Source: Candidatus Omnitrophota bacterium (lineage in GTDB: Bacteria > Omnitrophota > Omnitrophia > Omnitrophales > JACROU01). From it: a stretch of DNA of 43,187 nt. Numbering within the stretch: the stretch's first letter is position 1; every line of letters starts with the position of its first letter. The translations under genes were made by a program, and so were the position numbers. The DNA is taken from contig JACROU010000035.1 in NCBI GenBank assembly GCA_016214265.1, positions 1-43,187 of the forward strand, in the 5' to 3' direction. The notes under the pieces were generated by a model that saw only the letters and a program-made list of their open reading frames with translations, did not search any database and was not told the origin of the DNA. Shown here piece by piece: positions 24,625 to 32,769 of the stretch.

Positions 24625-25425
24625 ATGAGTCAGGTAATCACGGATGAAAAAAACCGCCAGGTTGTAGCCCTGGGTATGCTGGAGCGCTATACGGGCTCTA
24701 CGCCGAAAGAATTTTTTCCGCATATCCTTCTCACCAATTTCGACTATTATTTCAACACTTTCGCCGATAATTATCAGGTTCGAAGAAAGCACGGCGCTGT
24801 CATGGAGGTTGCGCACGCGGTTTCCGAGAAAATCAGTATGATCAATTTCCGGATTGGCGCGCCGACAGCCGGTTTGGTGATCGACATTCTATCCTACATC
24901 AATCCCAAAGCGGTGTTGATGCTCGGCATGTGTGGAGGGCTTCATCCTAAAGTAAAGGTGGGTGAGTTTGTTTTGCCCATGGCCGCGATCCGTGATGAAG
25001 GTACCAGTCAGTTTTACATGCCCAGCCAGGTTCCGGCGCTTCCGACTTTCCGTATTCAGAAAATTCTCTCCGAGGTTCTTGGTCGCATGAAAGTTTCCTA
25101 CAAAACGGGGGTGGTTCATACGACCGATTATCGTTTTTGGGAATTCGACTCGGAATTTCGCGAGAAGTTGAAACAGGAACGGGCGATTGGTATCGAAATG
25201 GAGTGTTCGAGTTTGTTCGTTGCGGGCTTTCGCCACAAGACCCCGATCGGGGCTTTGCTGTTGGTTTCCGATCTTCCATTAATAAAAGGCGGGATCAAAT
25301 CGCACAAAAGTTCAGAATCGGTGTACAAACGATTTGCGGACGTTCATCTGGGCGCCGGATTTAGAACGTTGAAGGCGATTCAGTCGTTGAAGGAAGGCAT
25401 TAACCTCCGTCAGTTTCAATGGTAG
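24625..25425 (+). CDS. amn: AMP nucleosidase, short form
   Basis: AMP nucleosidase cleaves AMP to adenine and ribose 5-phosphate. The 266-aa protein matches the compact form known in Bacteroidetes and relatives, lacking the extra N-terminal domain of the E. coli enzyme. Visible family blocks are ALGMLERYTGSTPKEFFPHI, KAVLMLGMCGGLHPKVKVGE, IRDEGTSQFYMPSQVPALP, TGVVHTTDYRFWEFDSEF, IGIEMECSSLFVAGF and GALLLVSDLPLIKGG. The EMEC glutamate and the VSD aspartate are those used in nucleoside-phosphorylase-fold catalysis. A ribosome-binding site GGGAAG lies 5 bases upstream of the ATG. A weak promoter (TTGGGT / TATCAT, 24555-24582) may serve it. Confidence 0.93.
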   Translation: MSQVITDEKNRQVVALGMLERYTGSTPKEFFPHILLTNFDYYFNTFADNYQVRRKHGAVMEVAHAVSEKISMINFRIGAPTAGLVIDILSYINPKAVLMLGMCGGLHPKVKVGEFVLPMAAIRDEGTSQFYMPSQVPALPTFRIQKILSEVLGRMKVSYKTGVVHTTDYRFWEFDSEFREKLKQERAIGIEMECSSLFVAGFRHKTPIGALLLVSDLPLIKGGIKSHKSSESVYKRFADVHLGAGFRTLKAIQSLKEGINLRQFQW

Positions 25426-25438
25426 TTTGATTTTTAAA

Positions 25439-25487
25439 AGATAAGATGCTTAGAGACACTGGATTCCCGCTTTCGCGGAAATGACAA
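25439..25487 (+). repeat. Palindromic dispersed repeat, copy A
   Basis: The element reads agataagat, then a ctggattcccgctttcgcgg hairpin arm, then aaatgacaaa. Its CCCGC...GCGG core is palindromic and resembles the widespread 'GGATTCCCGC..GCGGGAATGACA' repeats. Related segments form copy B at 29145-29234. It lies directly upstream of murE, and an ATG in its tail (25481) extends the murE frame by chance. Confidence 0.6.
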
Positions 25488-25513
25488 ATACAATTCGAAG
25501 GGACCCTTTTCCC

Positions 25514-27025
25514 ATGAAATTGGGAGCGCTTTTAGAAGGAGAAAATTTTCAGATCAGCGACAAACATTTACTTGATCGGGAGATCTTCCATTGGACAGAA
25601 CGTTCCGATGAAGTTAACAACAGTAGCTGGTTTATAGCCGTCCGCGGGGAAACTGTCGACGGCCATAATTTCATTCCGGACGCGTTGCGCCGTGGAGCTT
25701 CTGGCATCATCGCCGAAAAACCTTTTCTTGGTACCGGAGACCCAGTTCCTTGCGTGATCGTTCAGGATTCCAGAAAAATTCTTTCACTCATTTCCTCCCG
25801 CTGGTTTGGTGTGCCTTCCGGACGCCTTCATTTAATTGGGGTCACTGGGACAAATGGTAAAACTACCATCACGTATTTGATTCAAAACCTGCTCAATTAT
25901 TTTACCCAGGCCGGTCTTGTGGGAACGGTAGAGGCCCGGTGGCAGGATAAACAGCAGCCTACTATTAATACAACGCCCGGGCCGCGGGAATTGAACGCGG
26001 TGCTTAATCAAATGGTTCAAGACGGGGTCACGGCCTGTGCGATGGAAGTATCCAGTCACGCGCTGAAACAAGGGCGGGTGGACGACGTTCTTTTTCAGAC
26101 TGCAGTGTTTACCAACCTGACTCAGGATCATTTGGATTATCACAAAACATTCGACGATTATTTTGAATCGAAGGCAAAGCTTTTTCTGGAATTTCCATCC
26201 GTGACGAAACGAATTGTCAATCTGGATGATGCGTATGGAAAAAAAATGTGGAATCGTCTTAAAAAAAATGCGGGAATAAGTTATGCCATTAATCAAAGAG
26301 CCGATTACGAGGCTCGCGATGTTCAGATGGCGATGGATGGAACCCATTTCGTTTTGATTGCGCGAGGCGGGCCATTTAAGGTGAGTACGAAACTTTTATG
26401 TCTGCACAATGTTTATAATTTGTTAGCCGCGATTGCCACAACCGTTGAAATGGGCTATCCAATAGAAGGGATTCTGGAGGCCGTTAAACATTTTGATGGG
26501 GTGCCTGGTCGTCTGGAACGATTCAGCCATCCGAATGGCGCTGCTATTTTTGTCGACTATGCACATTCACCAGATGCATTTAAAAATATTTTTGGTTCAC
26601 TCAAACCGTTAAAATGCGGCCGAATTGTGAGTGTGTTTGGCTGCGGCGGAAATCGGGACAGGGATAAACGTTCCAAAATGGGCCGCATCGCCGGTGAGTT
26701 TTCAGATCACATGATTGTGACTTCAGACAATCCGCGTGAGGAAGATCCCAAAGAAATTATCCGTGAAATTTTAGTTGGCCTAAATCATGCGTCGGTGACG
26801 AGCTCGCTCGATGTGATTGAGTCCAGGAGTGAGGCCATTCGTCATGCACTCGATATTGCCCGTCCGGAAGATACGGTTCTTATTCTGGGAAAAGGGCATG
26901 AGAATTATCAGATTATCGGAAAACAAAAGTTTCATTTTTCAGATCAGGAGGAAATACAGCAGTGGATCAAGGAATTCAAAACGCACAAAGAACCTTCAGT
27001 CTCCCGGAACTTGCTCGGCGTTTAG
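25514..27025 (+). CDS. murE: UDP-MurNAc-L-Ala-D-Glu: meso-DAP ligase MurE
   Basis: MurE adds the third residue of the peptidoglycan stem peptide. The P-loop TGTNGKT (about 111-117), the ATP-site block (EVSSHALKQGRVDDV; TNLTQDHLDYH) and the carbamylated-lysine region (YFESKAKLF) are present. The substrate motif DNPR (405-408, SDNPREEDP) is the signature for meso-diaminopimelate and not lysine. The ATG at 25514 gives 503 aa. The earlier ATG at 25481 lies in the upstream repeat and is unlikely. A GAAGGGA about 11 bases upstream is a possible but distant ribosome-binding site. It overlaps murF by 64 bases. Confidence 0.96.
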   Translation: MKLGALLEGENFQISDKHLLDREIFHWTERSDEVNNSSWFIAVRGETVDGHNFIPDALRRGASGIIAEKPFLGTGDPVPCVIVQDSRKILSLISSRWFGVPSGRLHLIGVTGTNGKTTITYLIQNLLNYFTQAGLVGTVEARWQDKQQPTINTTPGPRELNAVLNQMVQDGVTACAMEVSSHALKQGRVDDVLFQTAVFTNLTQDHLDYHKTFDDYFESKAKLFLEFPSVTKRIVNLDDAYGKKMWNRLKKNAGISYAINQRADYEARDVQMAMDGTHFVLIARGGPFKVSTKLLCLHNVYNLLAAIATTVEMGYPIEGILEAVKHFDGVPGRLERFSHPNGAAIFVDYAHSPDAFKNIFGSLKPLKCGRIVSVFGCGGNRDRDKRSKMGRIAGEFSDHMIVTSDNPREEDPKEIIREILVGLNHASVTSSLDVIESRSEAIRHALDIARPEDTVLILGKGHENYQIIGKQKFHFSDQEEIQQWIKEFKTHKEPSVSRNLLGV

Positions 27026-28380
27026 GCGGAAAAGTTAAAAATCTTCGAGACGGCGGTGATGTATTGACGGGCATTTCTATCGACACTCGTACGCTTGCGT
27101 CCGGAAATGTTTTTGTCGCCCTTCGGGGAAAAAAGCTGGATGGTCATCAATTTCTTTCTCAGGCAATCGGGCGTGGGGCGCTCGCTTTTGTGGTTGACTC
27201 CCAATTTTTTGCTGCCGAGAAACTAGAGAATACGCACAATCTCATCGTGGTATCGGATACTACGAAAGCACTTCAGAAGCTGGCTACTTCCGTGCGGGAT
27301 GATTTTAAAGGTCTCGTGGTAGGGATTACTGGAAGTTCCGGAAAGACCACTACAAAAGAAATTACGCGGGCATTTTTGAAATCTCGCTGGAATTTGCTTG
27401 CGAGCGAAGGCAATCAGAATAATTACATCGGATTACCGCTTACGCTTCTGAAATTGGACGGCTCGCATGACGCTCTGCTTGCTGAGTTGGGCGCGAGTTA
27501 TCCCGGAGAAATCGGGGAACTTTGTGAGATTTTGAAACCGGATTGGGGTATTATCACGAATGTGTACCCCTGCCATCTTGAGGGATTTGGGAGCCTCGAA
27601 AATATTTATCATACTAAACTGGAGTTGGCGGGAAAAATTATTTCGCGCGGGGGAACCGTTGCCGTTAACGGTGATGATAATCGATTGCTCGAACTTGTAA
27701 AAAAGGGGAAAGGTCGGCGGGTTACTTTCGGTATTTCATCGGATTGTGATTTTGCACTCACCCAAACGAAGCCTTATGCTACGGGAATGGAATTTGTGGT
27801 GAACGGAAAACACAATTTTTGCATTGAAACGCGGGGACAGTTTAATGTGATGAACGCGCTTGGGGCCATCGCGCTTGCCGCCTCAATGGGACTTAAAATG
27901 GGGAAGCTCGCTGAAATTTTAGAAACCCTTGAGCTGCCTAAATCCCGTTTTCAGTTGATGACTTCGCCGCAAGGCGTACGTATTGTTGACGACGCATACA
28001 ACTCTAATCCGACATCGCTCCGGCTGGCGATCGAATCTTTCGAAGGAATGAAAGCGGATGGGCGAAAGGTACTGGTCGCGGCGGATATGCTTGAGCTGGG
28101 CGAGCGTAAAAAAGAATTTCACCGCAGCCTGGGTGAAGGAGCTGCCCACAAAAATATTGACGTTGTCGTGACAGTTGGTCCGCTGATGAGAGAATTTCTA
28201 GCGGGACTTCACGGTGTGCTTGACCGACGGCCTGTTACTTATGGATTTGATAATAATGAAGAGGCGAAAGAATTTTTGAAAGTATTTTTGAAATCAGGTG
28301 ATTTGGTGCTTTTTAAAGGCTCTCGCTCCATGAAACTCGAGGAAATCATTCAATGTTTTATGCCCTCTTATATCCATTAA
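26962..28380 (+). CDS. murF: UDP-MurNAc-tripeptide: D-Ala-D-Ala ligase MurF
   Basis: MurF attaches the D-Ala-D-Ala dipeptide, completing the UDP-MurNAc pentapeptide. The 472-aa protein has the P-loop GITGSSGKTTTK, the NQNNYIGLPLTLL block typical of MurF, ELGASYPGEIGELCEILKPD, and the C-terminal DDAYNSNPTSLRLAIESF motif. The start is a GTG at 26962 inside murE with AGGAGG about 11 bases upstream (26944-26951). The 3' end overlaps the mraY start by 28 bases. Confidence 0.96.
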   Translation: MDQGIQNAQRTFSLPELARRLGGKVKNLRDGGDVLTGISIDTRTLASGNVFVALRGKKLDGHQFLSQAIGRGALAFVVDSQFFAAEKLENTHNLIVVSDTTKALQKLATSVRDDFKGLVVGITGSSGKTTTKEITRAFLKSRWNLLASEGNQNNYIGLPLTLLKLDGSHDALLAELGASYPGEIGELCEILKPDWGIITNVYPCHLEGFGSLENIYHTKLELAGKIISRGGTVAVNGDDNRLLELVKKGKGRRVTFGISSDCDFALTQTKPYATGMEFVVNGKHNFCIETRGQFNVMNALGAIALAASMGLKMGKLAEILETLELPKSRFQLMTSPQGVRIVDDAYNSNPTSLRLAIESFEGMKADGRKVLVAADMLELGERKKEFHRSLGEGAAHKNIDVVVTVGPLMREFLAGLHGVLDRRPVTYGFDNNEEAKEFLKVFLKSGDLVLFKGSRSMKLEEIIQCFMPSYIH

Positions 28381-29136
28381 GAGAATATTCAATCATTTTC
28401 AATATTTTCAAGTACATCACGTTCCGTTCCGGAGCGGCCGCGGTAACAGCATTTATGTTGTCGCTATGGCTTGGTCCACGCATGATTGAGTGGCTCCGTC
28501 AATTAAGCGTGACGGCCTGCAACAAACGTGAGCATGCCGAGCAAATTCACAAATTTTATGAAGGTAAGGGTAGTGTGCCGACGATGGGCGGAATTATTCT
28601 GATCGCCGCGATTACCATCTCGATGATTTTGTGGGGCAATTTTTCAAATAAATATACCCTCTTGTCACTCCTCGTTCTGCTTTGGTTTGGTGGAGTCGGT
28701 TTTTTGGATGATTATCTGAAAATCCGTTCAAAAAGTTCGAAGGGGCTCGCGTCTTTCACCAAGCTAAGTGGACAGCTGATTTTAGGAACGTTTCTCGGGT
28801 TTTATCTTTTCTTCGATACGTCGTTCGATCACCAAATTTACATTCCTTTTTTTAAGGGGATCGCTTTCGCTCGGCGGCGTTTTGGGCGCAGTCGCAATTT
28901 TTATTAAAAAAGAATTGCTGCTTGTCATCGTGGGGGGCGTTTTTGTTTGGGAAGCGCTATCGGTGATTCTGCAGGTTGCATCATTCAAGCTATTCAAAAA
29001 ACGAATTTTTAAAATGTCGCCATTCCATCATCATCTCCAGCTTTTGGGATGGCCCGAATCAAAAGTCACTGTGCGGCTGTGGATTATTGCCTTTATTCTA
29101 TCGATCGTCGGACTTAGCACGCTGAAGATTCAGTAG
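28353..29136 (+). pseudogene. mraY: mraY with internal deletion and frameshift
   Basis: MraY makes lipid I from UDP-MurNAc pentapeptide and undecaprenyl phosphate. The 5' part (28353 to about 28856) encodes an intact N-terminus with YITFRSGAA, GKGSVPTMGG and FLDDYLKIR (the Asp-Asp pair). It ends at IPFFK near 28856. The 3' part, in the +1 frame from about 28858, reads [19 protein letters not shown] and then [20 protein letters not shown], with the HHH motif ([13 protein letters not shown]) to 29136. Compared with the usual 360-aa protein, about 100 residues between them are missing, including NLTDGLDGL and the catalytic GDVGSL aspartate. The first frame then stops at 28907. Either the gene is broken or the sequence is wrong here. 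MraY is normally essential, and no second copy is in the window. Confidence 0.9.
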
Positions 29137-29144
29137 ATAGTTTA

Positions 29145-29234
29145 TCATTCCCGCGAAAGCAGGAATCCAGTTCCTTTGCTATTTCAAGATAAGATATTAA
29201 AGATAGTGGATCCCGGGTCAAGCCCAGAATGACA
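29145..29234 (+). repeat. Composite palindromic repeat, copy B
   Basis: The left arm tcattcccgcgaaagcagga (from 29145, continuing to 29170) is the inverse of the copy A core. The shared agataagat sits at 29187-29195, and the right arm (29207-29234) reads tggatcccgggtcaagccca then gaatgaca. The arms are inverted relative to each other, so the whole could fold as a long imperfect hairpin. It fills the space between the broken mraY and murD, whose ribosome-binding site AGAGGA follows. Confidence 0.65.
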
Positions 29235-29250
29235 AAGAAGAGGAACCGTT

Positions 29251-30525
29251 ATGGAAATTTTCTCCGGAAAAAAAGTATCAGTGCTTGGACTTGGCAAATC
29301 GGGGTTCGAGTCCGCACTATTTTTGAAAGAGCATGGTGCGGAGGTTTATGTCAGCGAATTGGCCGAGAAAGAAGATTTCCTGCAAAAGAAAAGTGAGCTT
29401 GAGGCGCTTGGTATTCGATGCGATATCGGGACGCATGACTATGCTCAAATTCTCGAGTCTCAATTTTCAGTGGTTTCTCCCGGCATAGCCCCACATACCG
29501 AACTCATGCAGACGCTTCGACAGAGGCACCATAAAACCATCAGCGAAATTGAATTGGCATTCCGTTTTTTTCAAGGGGACGTCGTTGCTATCACTGGAAC
29601 GAACGGGAAGACAACGACAACAACACTGTCCGCCGGGCTGCTTCAGCATTTCGGAAAAAAATCGTTTTCATGCGGGAATATTGGCAATTCGGTTATCGGA
29701 GAAATCCGTAAAGACAACGTGACAGGTACCGCGGTGATTGAGGTAAGTTCTTTTCAGCTCGAGACGACGGAATTATTCCGGCCGAAAGTCGCATTTCTTC
29801 TGAATGTGGAGCCTGATCATATCGATTGGCACGGGAATTTTGAGAAATATCTGGCCGCCAAGCTCAGGATTTTTGAGAATCAGAAAACGGATGACGCTGC
29901 TATTTTAAATTTCCGCGATTCAGTGATTCAAAAATCGATTCCACAAATTCATTCCCGCGTATTTTTCTTTAACGAGTCGCCCGGTGCGGAAAATCCAAAT
30001 TGGGATGCCGTGCTTGCGCTTTGTGATGTGTACGGTTTTGACCGTGCAGCCGGCGAAGCGTTTTTAAAAAGTGCTCCGCCGATTGAACATCGGCTTGAGC
30101 AGTTTATAGATCCTGGAAAAACCGACGGTGTGATTTACATCAATGATTCGAAATCAACGAATCCCGCATCGCTTACTTACGCGCTTGAGCGACAAAAACA
30201 AAAAGTCATTTTGATTGTTGGCGGGAAGAACAAAGGAAACCATTTCGATGCTCTGCGGCCTCTGGTCAGTCATAAAGTGAAGCACTTGATTATTTTTGGT
30301 GAGTGCAAAGAACTCATGCGCGAAGATCTAGGGCCTGCTGCACCGTATGAAATTGCAGCTGATCTGGCGGATGTGCTTTCCCGTGCCAAGCTTGCGGCTC
30401 AACGGGGGGACGTTGTGCTCTTTTCTCCCGGGTGTGCCAGCTTTGACATGTTCAAAAATTATGAGGACCGTGGACGAAAGTTCAAAGAAGGAGTTCTGGC
30501 GGGGAGTGAAGTCCATGTCGCTTAG
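29251..30525 (+). CDS. murD: UDP-MurNAc-L-Ala: D-Glu ligase MurD, shortened middle
   Basis: MurD adds D-glutamate to UDP-MurNAc-L-alanine. The 424-aa protein has the N-terminal Rossmann-like GLGKSGFESALFL, the P-loop ITGTNGKTTTT, EVSSFQLETTELF, NVEPDHIDWHGNFEKYLAAK, HRLEQF, INDSKSTNPAS and the C-terminal LFSPGCASFDMFKNYEDRG. The ATG at 29251 has AGAGGA upstream. Between the central strand ending VFFFN and the helix NWDAVLALCDVYGFD, the segment that usually ends in 'L.G.HN' is about 30 residues shorter than in E. coli MurD. All frames are intact, so it may still be active. It overlaps ftsW by 11 bases. Confidence 0.94.
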   Translation: MEIFSGKKVSVLGLGKSGFESALFLKEHGAEVYVSELAEKEDFLQKKSELEALGIRCDIGTHDYAQILESQFSVVSPGIAPHTELMQTLRQRHHKTISEIELAFRFFQGDVVAITGTNGKTTTTTLSAGLLQHFGKKSFSCGNIGNSVIGEIRKDNVTGTAVIEVSSFQLETTELFRPKVAFLLNVEPDHIDWHGNFEKYLAAKLRIFENQKTDDAAILNFRDSVIQKSIPQIHSRVFFFNESPGAENPNWDAVLALCDVYGFDRAAGEAFLKSAPPIEHRLEQFIDPGKTDGVIYINDSKSTNPASLTYALERQKQKVILIVGGKNKGNHFDALRPLVSHKVKHLIIFGECKELMREDLGPAAPYEIAADLADVLSRAKLAAQRGDVVLFSPGCASFDMFKNYEDRGRKFKEGVLAGSEVHVA

Positions 30526-31636
30526 TAAAGAAGGGAACGCAGTTTTTATTGCGACGCTGGTTCTAAATGCGGTTGGAACGATTATGATTTTTAGCGCAAG
30601 TGCTGTGTTTGCAGATAAATATATGGATGATAGTCTGTATTTTTTGAAACGCCAAATCGTGTATCTCGTTCTTGGTTTTTCGGCGCTGCTTGCGGCTTCT
30701 TCAATTAATTTAAACTGGATTCAAAAACATTCCCGAGTAATTTTACTGCTCTCAATCTTTTTTTTGATTTTAGTTTTTATGCCGGTCATCGGAAAGTCAG
30801 GTGGAGGTGCACGCCGCTGGATTGGTTTTCCCGGTTTTAATTTTCAGCCTGTGGAATTCGCCAAGCTTGCAGTTGCTATTTATCTTTCTGATTATCTGTC
30901 CCGAAAAATGAAATGGATTCAATCCGGATCGCTCGTGGTTTATTTAGTGCCCGGATTGATGTTGCTCCTGCTTTTTGGAGTGACAATTCTTCAGCCCGAT
31001 CTCGGTTCCGTTGTTTTTATTTTTCTACTTTCGTCGATTCTGCTTTTTTTGAGCGGTATTCCTCTTCGATATGTCGGAGCAGTCTTTTTGGCGGCATTAC
31101 CCATATTCGCCATGGCCGTGTTTCATTCCTCATACCGGATGGCGCGCATTCTGGCTTTTTTAAATCCCTGGGCTGATCCGCTTGGAACCGGATTCCAGAT
31201 TATTCAATCGTTTCTGGCATTCGCTCTTGGCGGATTGACTGGAGTGGGACTGGGTGAGAGCGTGCAAAAACTATTTTACCTTCCGCAGAGTTATACGGAT
31301 TTTATTTTTTCGATTATCGGGGAAGAAACTGGCCTTGCCGGAACTTTGTTTGTGCTTTTGGTGTTTGTTTTTTTGGTTCTTCAAGGGCTCAGAATTGCCA
31401 AGCGTGTGCAGGATGATCCCTTCCGGCAATTGTTGGCATTTGCGACGGTATCGATTATTGCGTTTCAAGCGATTATCAACATGCTGGTGACGACAGGAAT
31501 GATTCCGACAAAAGGATTACCGCTTCCGTTTATCAGTTACGGAGGTTCTGCCATAATCGGCAACATGGCGGCGATCGGGCTTTTGCTGGCCATCGACAAA
31601 GAATATATGAAACGGGAAGTGTACGAGCAAACATGA
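30515..31636 (+). CDS. ftsW: Peptidoglycan glycosyltransferase FtsW (SEDS family)
   Basis: FtsW polymerises lipid II at the septum. The 373-aa protein has about 10 membrane helices. Diagnostic SEDS blocks are GARRWIGFPGFNFQPVEFAKL, LQPDLGSVVFIF, GFQIIQSFLAFALGGLTGVG, IGEETGLAGT (a conserved periplasmic acidic site) and the C-terminal GLPLPFISYGGSAIIGNMAAIG. The ATG at 30515 is preceded by GGGGAG about 8 bases upstream. Extending the frame upstream to 30347 would overlap murD by about 180 bases and is rejected. It overlaps murG by four bases (ATGA). Confidence 0.95.
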   Translation: MSLSKEGNAVFIATLVLNAVGTIMIFSASAVFADKYMDDSLYFLKRQIVYLVLGFSALLAASSINLNWIQKHSRVILLLSIFFLILVFMPVIGKSGGGARRWIGFPGFNFQPVEFAKLAVAIYLSDYLSRKMKWIQSGSLVVYLVPGLMLLLLFGVTILQPDLGSVVFIFLLSSILLFLSGIPLRYVGAVFLAALPIFAMAVFHSSYRMARILAFLNPWADPLGTGFQIIQSFLAFALGGLTGVGLGESVQKLFYLPQSYTDFIFSIIGEETGLAGTLFVLLVFVFLVLQGLRIAKRVQDDPFRQLLAFATVSIIAFQAIINMLVTTGMIPTKGLPLPFISYGGSAIIGNMAAIGLLLAIDKEYMKREVYEQT

Positions 31637-32769
31637 AAATACTGATCGTGACCGGCAGGACGGGCGGGCATTTTTTTCCGGCAAAAACATTTGCTCAAGC
31701 GCTGAAGCATGAATATCCTCAGGCAGAAGTTCATTATGTTCTGAGTCAGAGAACATCCGGAGATTTGCTGGAAGAAGAGTCAAGTAATTCCAAATATTTT
31801 CACTATCTTCCTGCCTTTCCGTGGAAAGGATTGTTTACTCCGAAGGTTTTTCAATTTGCGTTTTCTTTCGTGAAGGCTTTTTTTCAATCTCGGAAATTGT
31901 TAAAGATGCTGCGTCCAAAATTAGTTGTTGGCTTCGGAAGTTACCTTTCGTTTCCGTTAATTATTTCTGCTCGAAAGTGGAAAATTCCCACCCTGATTCA
32001 CGAGCAAAATGCTGAAATGGGAAAGGCCAACCACATGCTGGCGCCTTACGTTTCGAAAATCGCGGTTAGTTTTTCAGATACGCGAGATGAGCGGTTCCCC
32101 GAAAAATTTGTTCATACGGGAAATATTCTCCGGAATGATCTGTTTTACGCGGCGCAGGCAAAACGGGAGAACGATAATAATCATTTTCATATTTTGGTGC
32201 TCGGGGGCTCGCAGGGAGCTCATGAGCTGAACCGGTTGGTTACGGAAGGGGTCGCGTTGCTTTCCCGGGAACTTGTAAAAAAGATTCAAATTGTTCATCT
32301 GACCGGGGCAAAGGATCTTGAATCGGTGCGTGAGAAATACAAGAATCTTGGTGTCGAGGCTTCTGTTATATCTTTTTCCAACGAAATGGGCAAACTATAC
32401 CGCCAGACAGATCTGTTAATTTCGCGAAGTGGTGCGGGAACTTTATTTGAAAGTGTGTTATTTCAACTGCCGGCGATTTTGGTTCCGTATCCGTATGCCG
32501 GTTCTCATCAATATCAAAATGCGCAAGCGCTGACGCAGGCGGGAAATTCCTGGATTCTGGACCAGCGGACTGCTGCGCCGCAGGAATTGGCCGATAAATT
32601 AACGTCAATCATGAATCACCCTGAGGATCTGGCCCATGTGCGCTCGAGGATTCGCCATATTTTGAAGGTTGATGACGGTCAGAATTTGACGCGTGTGGCA
32701 ATGAGTTTGATTAACGACAAAATTAACTTTTCAGCGAACACGGAGGTTCGTCTTGAGACTGCTAACTGA
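31633..32769 (+). CDS. murG: Lipid II synthase MurG
   Basis: MurG transfers GlcNAc from UDP-GlcNAc onto lipid I to make lipid II at the inner membrane. The 378-aa GT-B protein starts MKILIVTGRTGGHFFPAK, the family's first glycine loop (usually GGTGGH; here GRTGGH). It also carries VVGFGSYLSFP, HEQNAEMGKANHMLAP, LGGSQGAHELNRL and RSGAGTLFESVLFQLPAILVPYPYA. It overlaps murC by 17 bases. Length and order are standard for a dcw cluster. Confidence 0.95.
   Translation: MKILIVTGRTGGHFFPAKTFAQALKHEYPQAEVHYVLSQRTSGDLLEEESSNSKYFHYLPAFPWKGLFTPKVFQFAFSFVKAFFQSRKLLKMLRPKLVVGFGSYLSFPLIISARKWKIPTLIHEQNAEMGKANHMLAPYVSKIAVSFSDTRDERFPEKFVHTGNILRNDLFYAAQAKRENDNNHFHILVLGGSQGAHELNRLVTEGVALLSRELVKKIQIVHLTGAKDLESVREKYKNLGVEASVISFSNEMGKLYRQTDLLISRSGAGTLFESVLFQLPAILVPYPYAGSHQYQNAQALTQAGNSWILDQRTAAPQELADKLTSIMNHPEDLAHVRSRIRHILKVDDGQNLTRVAMSLINDKINFSANTEVRLETAN

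Noticed and set aside
25481-25513. murE start at 25481
   Set aside because: This ATG lies in the tail of the dispersed repeat and adds 11 residues not typical of MurE; the ATG at 25514 leads directly into the MurE-like N-terminus.
30347-30514. ftsW start at 30347
   Set aside because: It would overlap murD by about 180 bases and put an unrelated polar stretch before the first membrane helix; 30515 has a GGGGAG ribosome-binding site.
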